From contig OY764162.1 in assembly GCA_963668185.1 (NCBI GenBank), positions 1 to 64,000 on the forward strand: a stretch of DNA of 64,000 bases. Direction: 5' to 3'. The position numbers and the translations under genes were made by a program. Each line of letters opens with the position of its first letter. Position 1 is the first letter of the stretch. Below the pieces are notes generated by a model. It made no database searches and was not told where the DNA came from. It was given only the letters and a program-made list of their open reading frames with translations. The stretch comes from G963668185 sp963668185. Its GTDB lineage: Bacteria; Chloroflexota; Dehalococcoidia; Lucifugimonadales; G963668185. Below are positions 15,944 to 25,440 of the stretch, in pieces.

Positions 15944-17074
15944 TGTACTCGTTCAGTACATATGGGACAGTTTTGGCGAGACCATGTCCGGGTGGTGATG
16001 CTGAAGATACTCGGCCGGAGTGCGCCCGTCCAGTGAGTGGTGTGGGCGGACAGTGTCGTATAGGCGCTCCCATTCCAGAAGCGCTCTGTTGAGTGGCGCC
16101 ATCTCGAGGTCGCCGTCATACAGTTCGTAGAACTCCTCAGTGTGGGTACGCTGCGCCCTCTCTACGTGGCCATTGAGCTTCGGGGATCGCGGCGGCAACA
16201 CAAACAGTCTGATCCCGTAGTCCCGGCACGCTGCCTCGAACTCAGCCATGAACTCAGAACCCCCATCGACCTGCACCGCCTTGATCGGAAACGGAAAGCG
16301 CCGACGCATTGAGTCCAGGAACCGCGCCGCCAACGTCGACGTGGCTCGCGTGTGTACCTCGATCACGTCCCACCGCGACACCACATCCCTCGCAGTGAAG
16401 TGCTTGAGCACCATACCCGGAAGGGGGCGGACATCCAGCGTGTCCACCTGCACTATGTCGCCCGGATTGACGGCCTGGTACTCCCTGGGCTTGCGCACCG
16501 CATAGGGACGGGCACGGGCGCGCTTACGCGCCGCTACACCCTGTCGCGGAGGTTCCTTGAGTACGCCGCGAACCTTCAGACTGGCCAGGATGCGGCCCAC
16601 CATCGAAGTGGACACCTGCCAGTTCTCTCGCCTCAGCATCACCACCAACTTGTCCTTGCCCCAGCGTGGATACCGCTCCCTCATCTCCATCACCGCCTCG
16701 GCCAACTCCACGCTCCACGTAGGACCGCGTACCCTGTGAGGACGACGGCTCTTGGCACACAGGCCGGCCGGTCCCTCTTCCCTCAGCGCCCTGTCCCACC
16801 TGTACAGCGTCGAGCGGGCCATGCCCAATGCTTCAGCCGCTTCGGAGCCGGACAGTCCCCGCCGTCTCAGCGCCTGCCAGCAGTTCACCATGCGCAATCG
16901 CTCCTGCGCTTCGGCAGGCAGGTCTGTCAGTGTAGCCTTGGCAAGCTGGTAGAATGGCTTGGGTAGACCTACTACCCGCATACAGGGACCTCCTTGGTTT
17001 GTCTCACCCAAAGGATGGTCCCTTTCTCTTTCCCTTACAACTCCCCCTGTCTCACATCTATCTGAACGAGTTCA
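15944..17074 (-). mobile_element. complete IS481-family insertion sequence (1131 bp)
   Basis: Inverted ends are TGTACTCGTTCAG (from 15944) and TGAACTCGTTCAG (inward from 17074), 12 of 13 identical, with weaker similarity further in. The element is flanked by a perfect 5-bp direct repeat GGTTT (15939-15943 and 17075-17079). It carries one intact DDE transposase gene whose stop lies within the left end. It is inserted between the divergent DAHP synthase and MBL genes without breaking either. Confidence 0.92.
15953..16981 (-). CDS. IS481-type DDE transposase
   Basis: A 342-residue protein. The N-terminal helix-turn-helix region (LSGSEAAEALGMARSTLYRWDRAL) and the second HTH (YPRWGKDKLVVMLRRENWQVSTSMVGRIL) precede the rve integrase core. 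The catalytic Asp, Asp and Glu are in IVQVDTLDVRP, VQVDGGSEFM and NGHVERAQRTHTEEF. The C-terminus has the usual YDTVRPHHSLDGRTPAEYL. GGAGG lies eight bases before the ATG at 16981, which is preferred to the ATG at 17011. No frameshift or stop is seen, so the element may be active. Confidence 0.95.
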   Translation of the reverse strand: MRVVGLPKPFYQLAKATLTDLPAEAQERLRMVNCWQALRRRGLSGSEAAEALGMARSTLYRWDRALREEGPAGLCAKSRRPHRVRGPTWSVELAEAVMEMRERYPRWGKDKLVVMLRRENWQVSTSMVGRILASLKVRGVLKEPPRQGVAARKRARARPYAVRKPREYQAVNPGDIVQVDTLDVRPLPGMVLKHFTARDVVSRWDVIEVHTRATSTLAARFLDSMRRRFPFPIKAVQVDGGSEFMAEFEAACRDYGIRLFVLPPRSPKLNGHVERAQRTHTEEFYELYDGDLEMAPLNRALLEWERLYDTVRPHHSLDGRTPAEYLQHHHPDMVSPKLSHMY

Positions 17075-17148
17075 GGTTTGTGGGGGCCAAAGGTTTGCCA
17101 ACCGGCGGGATTCATTCATAATTGTCTTGATCCACAGGAGCAGCGAAC

Positions 17149-17973
17149 ATGCAAGTCAGCCCGTACGTTTACCAGATGCACTACAACGACGACTCGGACT
17201 TCCATCCCGGCGGTTCCAGCAACTACTTCGTCGGCGACCCCGAGGACGAGATGGCGCTCATCGACGCCGGGGACCTGCAGCGCGGCTGGATCGACGCGAT
17301 ACTCGACTACCACGAGAGCCTCGGCAGCCCGCGCGTCAAGGCGATCATGGTCACGCACAGCCACCCGGACCACACAGGCGGCCTGGACCGGCTCCAGGAG
17401 GCGTTCGACTGCGTGGTGCACTGCCACGCCAGCCTCGCCGGCAGGCTCGCGAGGATGCTCGGGGAGGGCGTCGTGCAGCCGCTCAGGTGGCGCTCCCGCG
17501 TGGAGATCGGCGACGGCCTGGGCATCAGACCCGTCTTCACACCCGGCCACACCGATGACCATCTCTGCTACTACTTCCCCAAGGACCGTGTCATGTTCAC
17601 CGGCGACACCGTGCTTGGCGCTTCTTCGACGTCCGTATCGGACGTGGCCGCTTACATGCAGTCTCTCCGCGTACTCGTGGCATACAGGCACAAGATCGTC
17701 TGCCCGGGACACGGCCCGGTGGCCTACCCGCCGAGGGGGGCGAGGCTGGTGCAGAAGTACATCGAGCACCGCATGAGGCGCGAGTGGCAGATCCTGAGCG
17801 CGGTCAGGGAGGGCCGCGAGAGTCCGGCTGACATAACTCTGGCCGTTTACAGCGCCAACCTCAAGAAGTCGCTGCGCGCGGCCGCCGAGCGCAACGTGGT
17901 TGCCCACCTTCGCAAGCTCATCGACGAGGGCGAGGTGCTGGAGGAGGGCGGCGTACGCTACCGGCCCGCGTAA
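17149..17973 (+). CDS. metallo-beta-lactamase fold hydrolase
   Basis: A 274-residue protein with the dinuclear metal motif THSHPDHTGGLDRL (near residue 75), the His in FTPGHTDDHLCYY, the Asp in MFTGDTVLGASS and the last His in VCPGHGPV. The C-terminal helical part (about 200-274) forms a winged-helix-like segment as in the LACTB2-like group. Members include glyoxalase II, RNA-directed and lactone hydrolases; the substrate here is open. AGGAG precedes the ATG. The IS481 element lies about 75 bases upstream and may affect its promoter. Confidence 0.88.
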   Translation: MQVSPYVYQMHYNDDSDFHPGGSSNYFVGDPEDEMALIDAGDLQRGWIDAILDYHESLGSPRVKAIMVTHSHPDHTGGLDRLQEAFDCVVHCHASLAGRLARMLGEGVVQPLRWRSRVEIGDGLGIRPVFTPGHTDDHLCYYFPKDRVMFTGDTVLGASSTSVSDVAAYMQSLRVLVAYRHKIVCPGHGPVAYPPRGARLVQKYIEHRMRREWQILSAVREGRESPADITLAVYSANLKKSLRAAAERNVVAHLRKLIDEGEVLEEGGVRYRPA

Positions 17974-18015
17974 TTAGCCGAAGGGTGGGAGCGCCGCTCA
18001 CTGATCGCGGGTCTC

Positions 18016-18813
18016 CTAGGTTGCGGGCGTGGTCAGGGTCACCTCCACCAGAGGGCTTCCCTGGACCCAGCCTTCGACATCGACCAGGTTGTTCTCCCAC
18101 CACTCCGAGACCTCTTTCAGCCTGGCGTATATTGCCCGGCGCTCATCCTCGTTTGTGATGGGCCTGGCGACTGCGGGCACGTCCCAGTCCCCATCCTCCT
18201 TCGGGTGGTACACGAACTGCGGGTTCGCAAGCATGTTGGCGTACCAGCTTCGCCTGCCGGGGCTTCCGGTGATGAACAGCCTGCCGTCGAAGCTGTGCGC
18301 CCAGATCTCGATGCGTCTCGGCCTGCCGCTCTTTCTGCCCGTGGTCGTGATGTCAACAACCATGTTGACTCTCGGATCAACCGCCGGCTCCGCCAGGAAC
18401 ACCGGGATCCGGCGCGTCGTCCGCTCCTGGTACTCCGCGTAGGGCGGGAACGCCGCGACCGCGATGTCCCACAGCCGCGCCCGCTCTGACGTGTCCTCGA
18501 CCTCGCGGACCCGCATGGCTTGGACTTCGGTCTCGTCGCGGATCTCAACGTCCGCGTGCGCCCGGAGATTGTGCACCCACTGCGGGTTCGTGGGCGCGCC
18601 GCCCTGCGACCCCACCAGCACGTAGCCGTCGCTGTCCTTCACGCGCATGAGCGGCGTCTTGCGGATCGCTCCGGTGCGATTGCCGCGGTTCGTCACGATG
18701 ATCACCGGCAGGCCGGTGTCCCGCAGGGTCGTTCCCTCCGTGCCGCCGCTACCCTCGTAAAGCTCCACCTGCTCGCGCACCCAATCCGACGGTGATGGTA
18801 TGTACTCGGCCAT
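18016..18813 (-). CDS. two-domain DDN-like deazaflavin (F420)-type oxidoreductase
   Basis: A 265-residue protein made of two related split-barrel domains. The first (about 1-135) matches the DDN/nitroreductase family: LPVIIVTNRGNRTGAIRKTPLMRV, GYVLVGSQGGAPTNPQWVHNLRA, and the end FPPYAEYQERTTRRIPVFLAEP. The second (about 145-255) repeats the pattern: VDITTTGRKSGRPRRIEIWAH, LFITGSPGRRSWYANMLANPQ. Relatives bind F420 and reduce quinones or nitro compounds. The presence of F420 in the host is therefore implied, not shown. AGGAG precedes the ATG. A small NTF2-like gene lies 14 bases upstream on the same strand. Confidence 0.82.
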   Translation of the reverse strand: MAEYIPSPSDWVREQVELYEGSGGTEGTTLRDTGLPVIIVTNRGNRTGAIRKTPLMRVKDSDGYVLVGSQGGAPTNPQWVHNLRAHADVEIRDETEVQAMRVREVEDTSERARLWDIAVAAFPPYAEYQERTTRRIPVFLAEPAVDPRVNMVVDITTTGRKSGRPRRIEIWAHSFDGRLFITGSPGRRSWYANMLANPQFVYHPKEDGDWDVPAVARPITNEDERRAIYARLKEVSEWWENNLVDVEGWVQGSPLVEVTLTTPAT

Positions 18814-18827
18814 GGTTTGCTCCTGTA

Positions 18828-19214
18828 CTAGGCTTCTTTGCTATGCCACCACTCTTCGAGAACCTTGCACCGAAGGATGCCATGTTCAGTTGAAAACACA
18901 AGCCTGAATGTTCCGTCGAGTTCGAACCGCGCCCCGGAGGCCTTTCGAGTTAAACGAGCTTGCCAGCCGGCGATTGCGGTATCACCTTTGACCGCCCAGA
19001 CCTGCGACGTAAACTCTACGTCCTCCTGTGCGTCCGCTGCGCCCTTCTGCCAATAGTCCCGTATTTCGTGTCGTCCTCTCATCGGAGCATCGAAGGGCGT
19101 CAATCGATAAGTGGCGGCGTCGGAAAACAGCGTAACCACCAGGTCCGGATCGCCCTCGACCCAGGCGCGGCCATACTCATCCAGCCAGTTCTGAACATCT
19201 TGTTCTGTCATCAT
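18828..19214 (-). CDS. NTF2-like (SnoaL/YybH-type) protein
   Basis: A 128-residue cone-shaped alpha+beta barrel protein: MMTEQDVQNWLDEYGRAWVEGDPDLVVTLFSDAATYRLTPFDAPMRGRHEIRDYW is the typical helix pair and first strand. Such proteins act as small isomerases, hydrolases or ligand binders; the role here is unknown. GGAG lies nine bases before the first of two consecutive ATG codons. Probably co-transcribed with the DDN-like gene downstream. Confidence 0.8.
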   Translation of the reverse strand: MMTEQDVQNWLDEYGRAWVEGDPDLVVTLFSDAATYRLTPFDAPMRGRHEIRDYWQKGAADAQEDVEFTSQVWAVKGDTAIAGWQARLTRKASGARFELDGTFRLVFSTEHGILRCKVLEEWWHSKEA

Positions 19215-19359
19215 CCTTCCATTCTCCGTTTTGGCAAGGTCTGCCTAAGGGAATTGTAGCAATTCACCTTACCTGCATGAGGCTGGCGCTCTCGGTAACG
19301 GCGGCATTATCTTTGTCCCAAGATACAAGATCGGGAGTGTGGGGACCACGACATTGACA

Positions 19360-20175
19360 ATGCAGCAATTCGACCTGACCGGCCACGTAGCCATCGTCAC
19401 GGGCGCGAACCACGGCATCGGCGCGGCGACGGCGCGCGCCCTGGCGGCGTGCGGCGTGCGTGTGCTCGTCACGTACTTGCGGACGTGGGACGAAGAGGAG
19501 TCCGGCAGGCCGGAGGCTTACGATCGTGCGCGGGCTGCCGACGCCGGGCACGTCGTCGATGCCATTCACGCGAACGGCGGGCAGGCGATAGCCGTTGAGG
19601 CGGACCTGGCCGATCCGCAGACGCCGCGCCGCCTGTTCGACGTTGCCGAGGCGGAGCTTGGCCCTGTGGACATCCTGGTCAACAACGCGTCCGCGGGCGG
19701 CAAGGACACGTTCGCGGGCGAGTCGCGCGACCGGTACGGCCGGCTCCTTCGTCCGGTCTCCGCCGAGACGTTCGAGCGGCAGTTCGCGGTCGATGCGCGC
19801 GGCGGCGCGACGATGATCGCGGAGTTCGCGCGGCGTCACGCGGAGCGCGGCGCGGACTGGGGCCGCATCATCGGCCTGACCTCCGGCGGCCCGCTGGGGT
19901 TTCCGGGCGAGGTCTCCTACGGCGCGGCCAAGGCGGCCCTCGAAAACTACACGATGTCGGCGGCGTTCGAGCTTGCGCAGCGCGGCGTCACCGCGAACAT
20001 CGTGTACCCGCCGGTCACGGACACCGGCTGGGTCACGGACGAGGTCAGGCGGCACGTGGAGGAACGCCCGGACCTGTTGCGCGTCGCCGAGCCGGAAGAC
20101 GTCGCGCACGTCATCGCGTACCTCGCGTCGGACCATGCCCGCCTGATTACGGGCAACGTGATCCACCTGCGCTGA
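19360..20175 (+). CDS. short-chain dehydrogenase/reductase
   Basis: A 271-residue SDR. The cofactor motif is TGANHGIGAATA, LVNNAS is at about residue 110, and the catalytic Ser (GLTSGG) and Tyr-x3-Lys (VSYGAAKAALE) are intact. The C-terminus ITGNVIHLR fits the family. An insertion of acidic and charged residues after the first beta strand (LRTWDEEESGRPEAYDRARAADAG) makes it slightly longer than usual. ATG 19360 is preferred to the GTG at 19339 because the conserved DLTGHVAIVTG follows at once. The substrate is unknown. Confidence 0.85.
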   Translation: MQQFDLTGHVAIVTGANHGIGAATARALAACGVRVLVTYLRTWDEEESGRPEAYDRARAADAGHVVDAIHANGGQAIAVEADLADPQTPRRLFDVAEAELGPVDILVNNASAGGKDTFAGESRDRYGRLLRPVSAETFERQFAVDARGGATMIAEFARRHAERGADWGRIIGLTSGGPLGFPGEVSYGAAKAALENYTMSAAFELAQRGVTANIVYPPVTDTGWVTDEVRRHVEERPDLLRVAEPEDVAHVIAYLASDHARLITGNVIHLR

Positions 20176-20228
20176 GCCGGCGTCCGTTCGACCCCATCCC
20201 AACCCTTCGAGGGACTCAGGGCAGGCTA

Positions 20229-20248
20229 TTCCCCAGCAGACTGGGGAA
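20229..20248. repeat. dispersed palindrome TTCCCCAG-CAGA-CTGGGGAA
   Basis: Perfect 8-bp arms with a 4-base loop, the same unit found before efp and inside MITE copy 4. It lies 3' of the SDR gene, in a phrase with CCCATCC on one side and GGGGTC on the other. Confidence 0.8.
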
Positions 20249-20312
20249 GGGGTCAATGGAATGCCTGTGCAGGCTGGAATGGGAGGGCGTCTGCGCGACG
20301 GGGGCGGGCAAA

Positions 20313-20370
20313 GGGCCGTTCGCGAACGGCCCCTACGGGGCGGAGGGACTCCCGCCTGCGCGGGAATGAC
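20313..20370. repeat. palindromic intergenic repeats
   Basis: GGGCCGTTCG-CGAACGGCCC (20313-20332) is a perfect 20-bp palindrome, followed by CCCCTACGGGGCGG and ACTCCCGCCTGCGCGGGAATGACG. These are REP-like units between the convergent SDR and VWA genes and may also stop transcription from both sides. Confidence 0.65.
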
Positions 20371-20402
20371 GGTGAGAGGGGACGGCGTGTCGCCCCATGA
20401 CC

Positions 20403-21470
20403 CTATGGCAGCGGGCTCCAGCGCAGGCCTAGCGCGACGGCGGCGAGGGCTAGCAGCGCGCTGACGCCGGTCAGCACCGCAGATATTTCGACGCGCTCCT
20501 CCTGCTTTTCGATCTGCACGGGTATCGTGGAGAAGACCTTCAGCAGATCGTCAGCGCCTTCGGCGAGGTAGTACTCCGCCTCGGTGATGTCTGCGATCCG
20601 GCTCAGCGTCCACTCGTCCGGCATCAGGACGTTCCAGAATCCGAACCCTCCCCTGAACGTTCCGAACCCGGCCCGTCTGAGTTGTTCGGGCAGTTCGCCG
20701 CCGCCTAGCTGCGCGGACGTGCACCGCAGCACCGCCTGGCCGGTCGTGCCGAAGCCCACCGTGTACACCCGCACGCCCCTGTCGCGCGCGGCGTGGGCGG
20801 CAATCAGCGGCCTCACGCCCCGGTTGCTCGCGCCGTCCGAAAGCACGACGATCACGTCCGGCTGCAGGTCGTCCTCCTCCTCGCCGTCGTCGTTCAGGGC
20901 TATGTACGCGCTCACGGGCGGGACGGCAGGGTTGACCTCGGCCAGCGCGTCGAGCGACCGGGCGATCGCGCTGCCTACTGCGGTGCCCATGCCCGTCGTC
21001 AGGTTCGCGACCGCCTCGGACAGCGCCTCCCGGTCCGTCGTGGGCGGGACGATGACCTGCGCCATGCCGGCGAACGCCACGATGCCGACCCGCGTTCCCG
21101 GCTCCTGGCTCTCGATGAACCTCGCGGTCGCCTCCTGCGCGATCGTGAGCCTGTTCGGGGACACGTCGTCGGCGCACATGCTCCACGAGACGTCCAGCGC
21201 AAGCATCACGGTCGTCCGGTTGGACGCGACGGTCACGTCGGCGAAGGGCCGCGCGAGCGCCAGTATGAGCAGCGTGACTGCGAGCATCATGAGCGCGAAC
21301 GGCGCGTGCCGACGCCACCGCAGCCTGCCGGGCATCGCCTGCTGGATAAGTGAGATGCTGGAGTAGTGGACGGCGAACCGCCTCCGTCTCCGCAGCGCGA
21401 GCGCGTACGCCGCGACGATCACCGGGACCGCCGCGAGCAGGAAGAGAAAAGCCGGCCAGAAGAAACCCAT
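20403..21470 (-). CDS. BatA/BatB-type VWA-domain membrane protein
   Basis: A 355-residue protein with two N-terminal transmembrane segments (about 5-25 and 55-75), a von Willebrand A domain with the metal-binding DVSWSM motif and a late VVLSDGASN, and a final C-terminal membrane segment. An insertion holding two Cys (VLRCTSAQLGG) and the GFGTFRGGFGFWNVL stretch is not seen in its neighbour. It starts nine bases after the preceding VWA gene and is the last gene of the moxR operon. Such clusters are thought to assist assembly or stress tolerance of envelope complexes. Confidence 0.87.
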   Translation of the reverse strand: MGFFWPAFLFLLAAVPVIVAAYALALRRRRRFAVHYSSISLIQQAMPGRLRWRRHAPFALMMLAVTLLILALARPFADVTVASNRTTVMLALDVSWSMCADDVSPNRLTIAQEATARFIESQEPGTRVGIVAFAGMAQVIVPPTTDREALSEAVANLTTGMGTAVGSAIARSLDALAEVNPAVPPVSAYIALNDDGEEEDDLQPDVIVVLSDGASNRGVRPLIAAHAARDRGVRVYTVGFGTTGQAVLRCTSAQLGGGELPEQLRRAGFGTFRGGFGFWNVLMPDEWTLSRIADITEAEYYLAEGADDLLKVFSTIPVQIEKQEERVEISAVLTGVSALLALAAVALGLRWSPLP

Positions 21471-21479
21471 CCCGCCTCC

Positions 21480-22478
21480 CTATGGGACCCGCCCGAACCA
21501 GAGCAGCGAGAGCAGCCCGCCCAGGAGCAGGGCCAGCGCTCCCACGCCCCCGAACGCGGACGTGACTTCGACCTCGCGCGACTCCACCACGAACTCCGTC
21601 TCCATCCGATCGTACACCGACGAGAAGTCCTCTTCCTCCTCGACTTTGAAGTAGTCGCCCTCCGTGAGAAGCGCGATGTTTTGCAGCAGCGGCTCGTCCA
21701 TCTGCGTGAACAGGCTGAACCCGTCGATGTCTATCGTGGCCCCTTCCGGCGTGCCGATCCCGACCGCGTGCACGCGCACGCCCCGCTCCGCCGCCGCTTG
21801 CGCCGCCTCCAGCGGGTCGGGCGGGTCCGTGTTCTCGCCGTCGGTCAGCAGCACGATGACCGCCGGCGCGAGCGCGGCCTCGTGTCCGCCGCCCGCCGCC
21901 AGCGAAGCATCGGTCGGGCCGGGGCCGATCTCCCGCGAGATGAGTTCCAACGCCGTCAGTATCCCGGTGCCAAGCGAAGTCGCGCTCTGCGGGACCAGCA
22001 GGTCGATGGTCGTCGTCAGTTCATCTTCGTCGTCGGTCGGCGGGCGCACCACCAGCCCGCCCTCGCCGAACGAAACGATGCCTACGCTCGTGCCGGCGGG
22101 ACGTCCTTCCACGAGCGTCCTGGCCGCCGTCCTGGCGGCCTCCATTCTCGTGGGCTGCACGTCGTCCGCTAACATGCTCGACGACACGTCCAGCGTCAGC
22201 ACCACGGTGCCTTCCATCCGCGGCACCGGCACGGCCAGTTGCGGGCGCGCCGAGGCCAGCGCCAGCACTATCACGCCTACCAGTATGATGACCGGCGGGA
22301 CGTGCCGCCTCCAGCCGGGCGACGGCATCGCGGCATCCCCGGCGGCGTACGCGAGCGGCCCGAGCGCGCCCAGCCTGGCCGCGCTCCCGCTCCGCCTGCG
22401 CTGCAAGCGCGTGTACAGATATACCCACACGGGCAGCGAAGCAAGCGACATAAGCACCCACGGCCAGATGAAGGACAT
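21480..22478 (-). CDS. BatA-type VWA-domain membrane protein
   Basis: A 332-residue paralogue of the next gene. Two N-terminal membrane segments flank a basic loop. The VWA domain has the intact MIDAS (TLDVSSSMLADDVQPTRM) and LLTDGENTDPPDPLEAA. The C-terminus carries a membrane helix (FGGVGALALLLGGLLSLLWFG). ATG 22478 follows the DUF58 stop by 11 bases; the frame is open further upstream but that stretch is a shadow of DUF58. Confidence 0.88.
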   Translation of the reverse strand: MSFIWPWVLMSLASLPVWVYLYTRLQRRRSGSAARLGALGPLAYAAGDAAMPSPGWRRHVPPVIILVGVIVLALASARPQLAVPVPRMEGTVVLTLDVSSSMLADDVQPTRMEAARTAARTLVEGRPAGTSVGIVSFGEGGLVVRPPTDDEDELTTTIDLLVPQSATSLGTGILTALELISREIGPGPTDASLAAGGGHEAALAPAVIVLLTDGENTDPPDPLEAAQAAAERGVRVHAVGIGTPEGATIDIDGFSLFTQMDEPLLQNIALLTEGDYFKVEEEEDFSSVYDRMETEFVVESREVEVTSAFGGVGALALLLGGLLSLLWFGRVP

Positions 22479-22489
22479 CGCTTCTGCCT

Positions 22490-23384
22490 CTACCGCCGCA
22501 GGCCCTTCGCCCGCCTGCGCAGCGCGGCGAACCGAAGTATCGCCAGCGCCAGGTCTTCCTCTGTCGATAGCGGCAACTCGTCCACCCCTGCCTGCCTGAA
22601 GCTGCTTGCCAGCGCGGCCTCTCGCTGCCGGGCGGCCTCGCGGAACCGCTGTCGGAATCCCCTGTCGCTCGTGTCGACGCTCATCTGCGCGCCCGTCTCC
22701 GAGTCCTCCACCAGCACCACACCAACGTCCGGAAGGTCCGTCTCGCGCGGGTCCCGGATCCGCACGGCCAGCACCTCGTGCTTCCGGTTCAGCCGGTCCA
22801 TGGCGCGCTCCCAGCCGGGCGTGCAGATGAAGTCCGACGCTACGATTACCAGCGAGCGCCGCCTGACCGTGTTGAACGCCGACTCCAGCAGCGAACGCAG
22901 GTCGGTCATCGTCCCGCCTGGAGACGGCTGCTGGCCCTGGATGTCGTCGATCAGCCTGAGCACCTGCCGCCGTCCGCCGCGGGGCGGGACCACGTGCGCG
23001 GCATTGTTGTCGTACAGCATCGCACCCACGCGGTTGCCGTTGCGCGTGAGCAGCCGCGCCAGCAGGCCGACGAGGTCCACGATGACGCTCGCCTTGCGCC
23101 GCTCCGGGCCGCCGAAACTCATCGACGGGCTGAGGTCCACGAGGAACCACGCCGTGATCTCGCGATCCTCCAGGTACCGGCGCACGAACGGCATGTCCAT
23201 CCGCGCCGTCACGTTCCAGTCGATGTGCCGGATGTCGTCCGGCGGCTGGTACTCGCGCAACTCGGCGAAGTCCAGGCCCCCGCCCATGAACAGGCTGCGG
23301 TAGTCGCCGTGCAGGCTGCCGTCGAGCCGCCGCACCACCTGCCAGTCGAGGCGGTGCAGCACCCGCTCCGCCGACGGAGGCCCG

Positions 23385-23413
<29 letters not shown>
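22490..23413 (-). CDS. DUF58 domain protein
   Basis: A 307-residue protein with the DUF58 core: LDFAELREYQPPDDIRHIDWNVTARMDMPFVRRY, then a VWA-like segment with WFLVDLSPSMSFG. No N-terminal membrane helices are seen, unlike many DUF58 proteins. The start is GTG at 23413, overlapping moxR by 29 bases. Together with moxR and two VWA genes it forms the common MoxR-DUF58-BatA-BatB set. Confidence 0.9.
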
Positions 23414-24383
<970 letters not shown>

Positions 24384-24417
24384 GCTCTGTCCAGTCCTTA
24401 GAGTGTGTCCAAAAAGA

Positions 24418-24450
24418 GTTCCGTTCGCTCTGAGCCTGTCGAAGGGCCAA
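24418..24450. repeat. dispersed repeat with core GAGCCTGTCGAAGGG
   Basis: The phrase CCGTTCGCTCTGAGCCTGTC plus GAAGGGCC matches a short repeat found again at 25397, 48996 and 59503. It lies at the 3' end of the HtrA-like gene. Confidence 0.75.
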
Positions 24451-24458
24451 AGCGCCGT

Positions 24459-25325
24459 TCACTGCCCCGGGCCGCCCGCCGGCCTCGCGGCCTGGTCGAT
24501 GGGCACCGCAAAGCCGATCCCGCTGAAGAAGTCCTGGTCGATCGGGTTGGCAAGCCCGGTCACGATGCCGACGACCTGCCCCCGGCTGTTGAGCAGCGGG
24601 CCGCCGGAGTTGCCGGGGTTCACCGCCGCGTCGAACTGGATCAGGCCGCCGACAGGCTCCTCCCGGTCCGAGGGCAGGTACTCCCGGTCGAGCCCAGACA
24701 CCACGCCCGCGCTCAGCGACGCCACCAGCCCGAGCGGGTTGCCGACCGCGAACACCTCGTCGCCCACGCTCAGCGACGAAGGGTTGCCGATCGTCGCCGG
24801 CGCTACCAGGCCCGGAAACCCGGCGGGCGTCAACACCGCGATGTCCCGCTCTACGTCAACGTTGGCGACCGTCGCGCTCGTGAGCGTGCCGTCCGAGTAG
24901 GCCACTTCGATCTCAGACGAGTGCTGGACCACGTGCCACGCTGTGAGAACCTCGGCGTCGCTGTTGATCACTACGCCGGCCCCGATGCCGACGCCGTCCT
25001 CCTCGCCGCCCGCGTCCGCCTGCACCACGACCAGCGACGGCAGTATCGCCCGGTACACGAGCGCGGACACCGCCGGCTCCTGTCCCTGCTCGCTCAGCGC
25101 CTCCTCGACCTCTGCCTGCACGTCCACCGGCGCGGCCTCCTGGCTCTCGGACCGCGAGTTGTCCCACAGCACGAACGCGAGCAGCAGCGCCATCGCCGCA
25201 ACCGCCGCGAACGCCAGCGCGCCGGCCCGCTCGCGCAGGAACCGCCGCGCCGCGCCCCAGGCACGCCAGCCGGTCGGTGCGGACACCGGCTCCGCGCCGT
25301 CCGTCCGCCAAGATGCCTCGTTCAT
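24459..25325 (-). CDS. membrane-anchored HtrA/DegP-like serine protease without PDZ domain
   Basis: A 288-residue protein with one membrane helix (about 36-54), a short linker, and a trypsin-like domain with the complete triad His131 (TAWHVV), Asp161 (VERDIAVL) and Ser240 (NPGNSGGPLL). The domain ends at GFAVPIDQAARPAGGPGQ, right where HtrA proteins usually continue into a helix and a PDZ domain. The dispersed repeat at 24418-24450 lies nine bases beyond the stop, so repeat insertion may have trimmed the 3' end. ATG 25325 is chosen because upstream codons overlap another copy of the same repeat. Confidence 0.88.
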   Translation of the reverse strand: MNEASWRTDGAEPVSAPTGWRAWGAARRFLRERAGALAFAAVAAMALLLAFVLWDNSRSESQEAAPVDVQAEVEEALSEQGQEPAVSALVYRAILPSLVVVQADAGGEEDGVGIGAGVVINSDAEVLTAWHVVQHSSEIEVAYSDGTLTSATVANVDVERDIAVLTPAGFPGLVAPATIGNPSSLSVGDEVFAVGNPLGLVASLSAGVVSGLDREYLPSDREEPVGGLIQFDAAVNPGNSGGPLLNSRGQVVGIVTGLANPIDQDFFSGIGFAVPIDQAARPAGGPGQ

Positions 25326-25396
25326 CGGATCCGCGCGCTCATCGCTCAACCGTATCGCACCCGTATCAAGGAATTGTGAAGAACCCGCCCGGCGCC

Positions 25397-25440
25397 CCGT
25401 TCGCCCCGAGCCTGTCGAAGGGGCCTGTCGAACCATCCGC
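25397..25440. repeat. dispersed repeat with core GAGCCTGTCGAAGGG, doubled end
   Basis: CGTTCGCCCCGAGCCTGTCG plus AAGGGGCCTGTCGAACC; the CCTGTCGAA unit occurs twice. Upstream of the HtrA-like gene, so this gene is bracketed by two copies of the repeat. Confidence 0.75.

Noticed and set aside
21480..23150. Single 556-residue protein joining DUF58 and VWA regions
   Set aside because: The N-terminal half is a shadow of DUF58 in another frame; the VWA gene starts at 22478.
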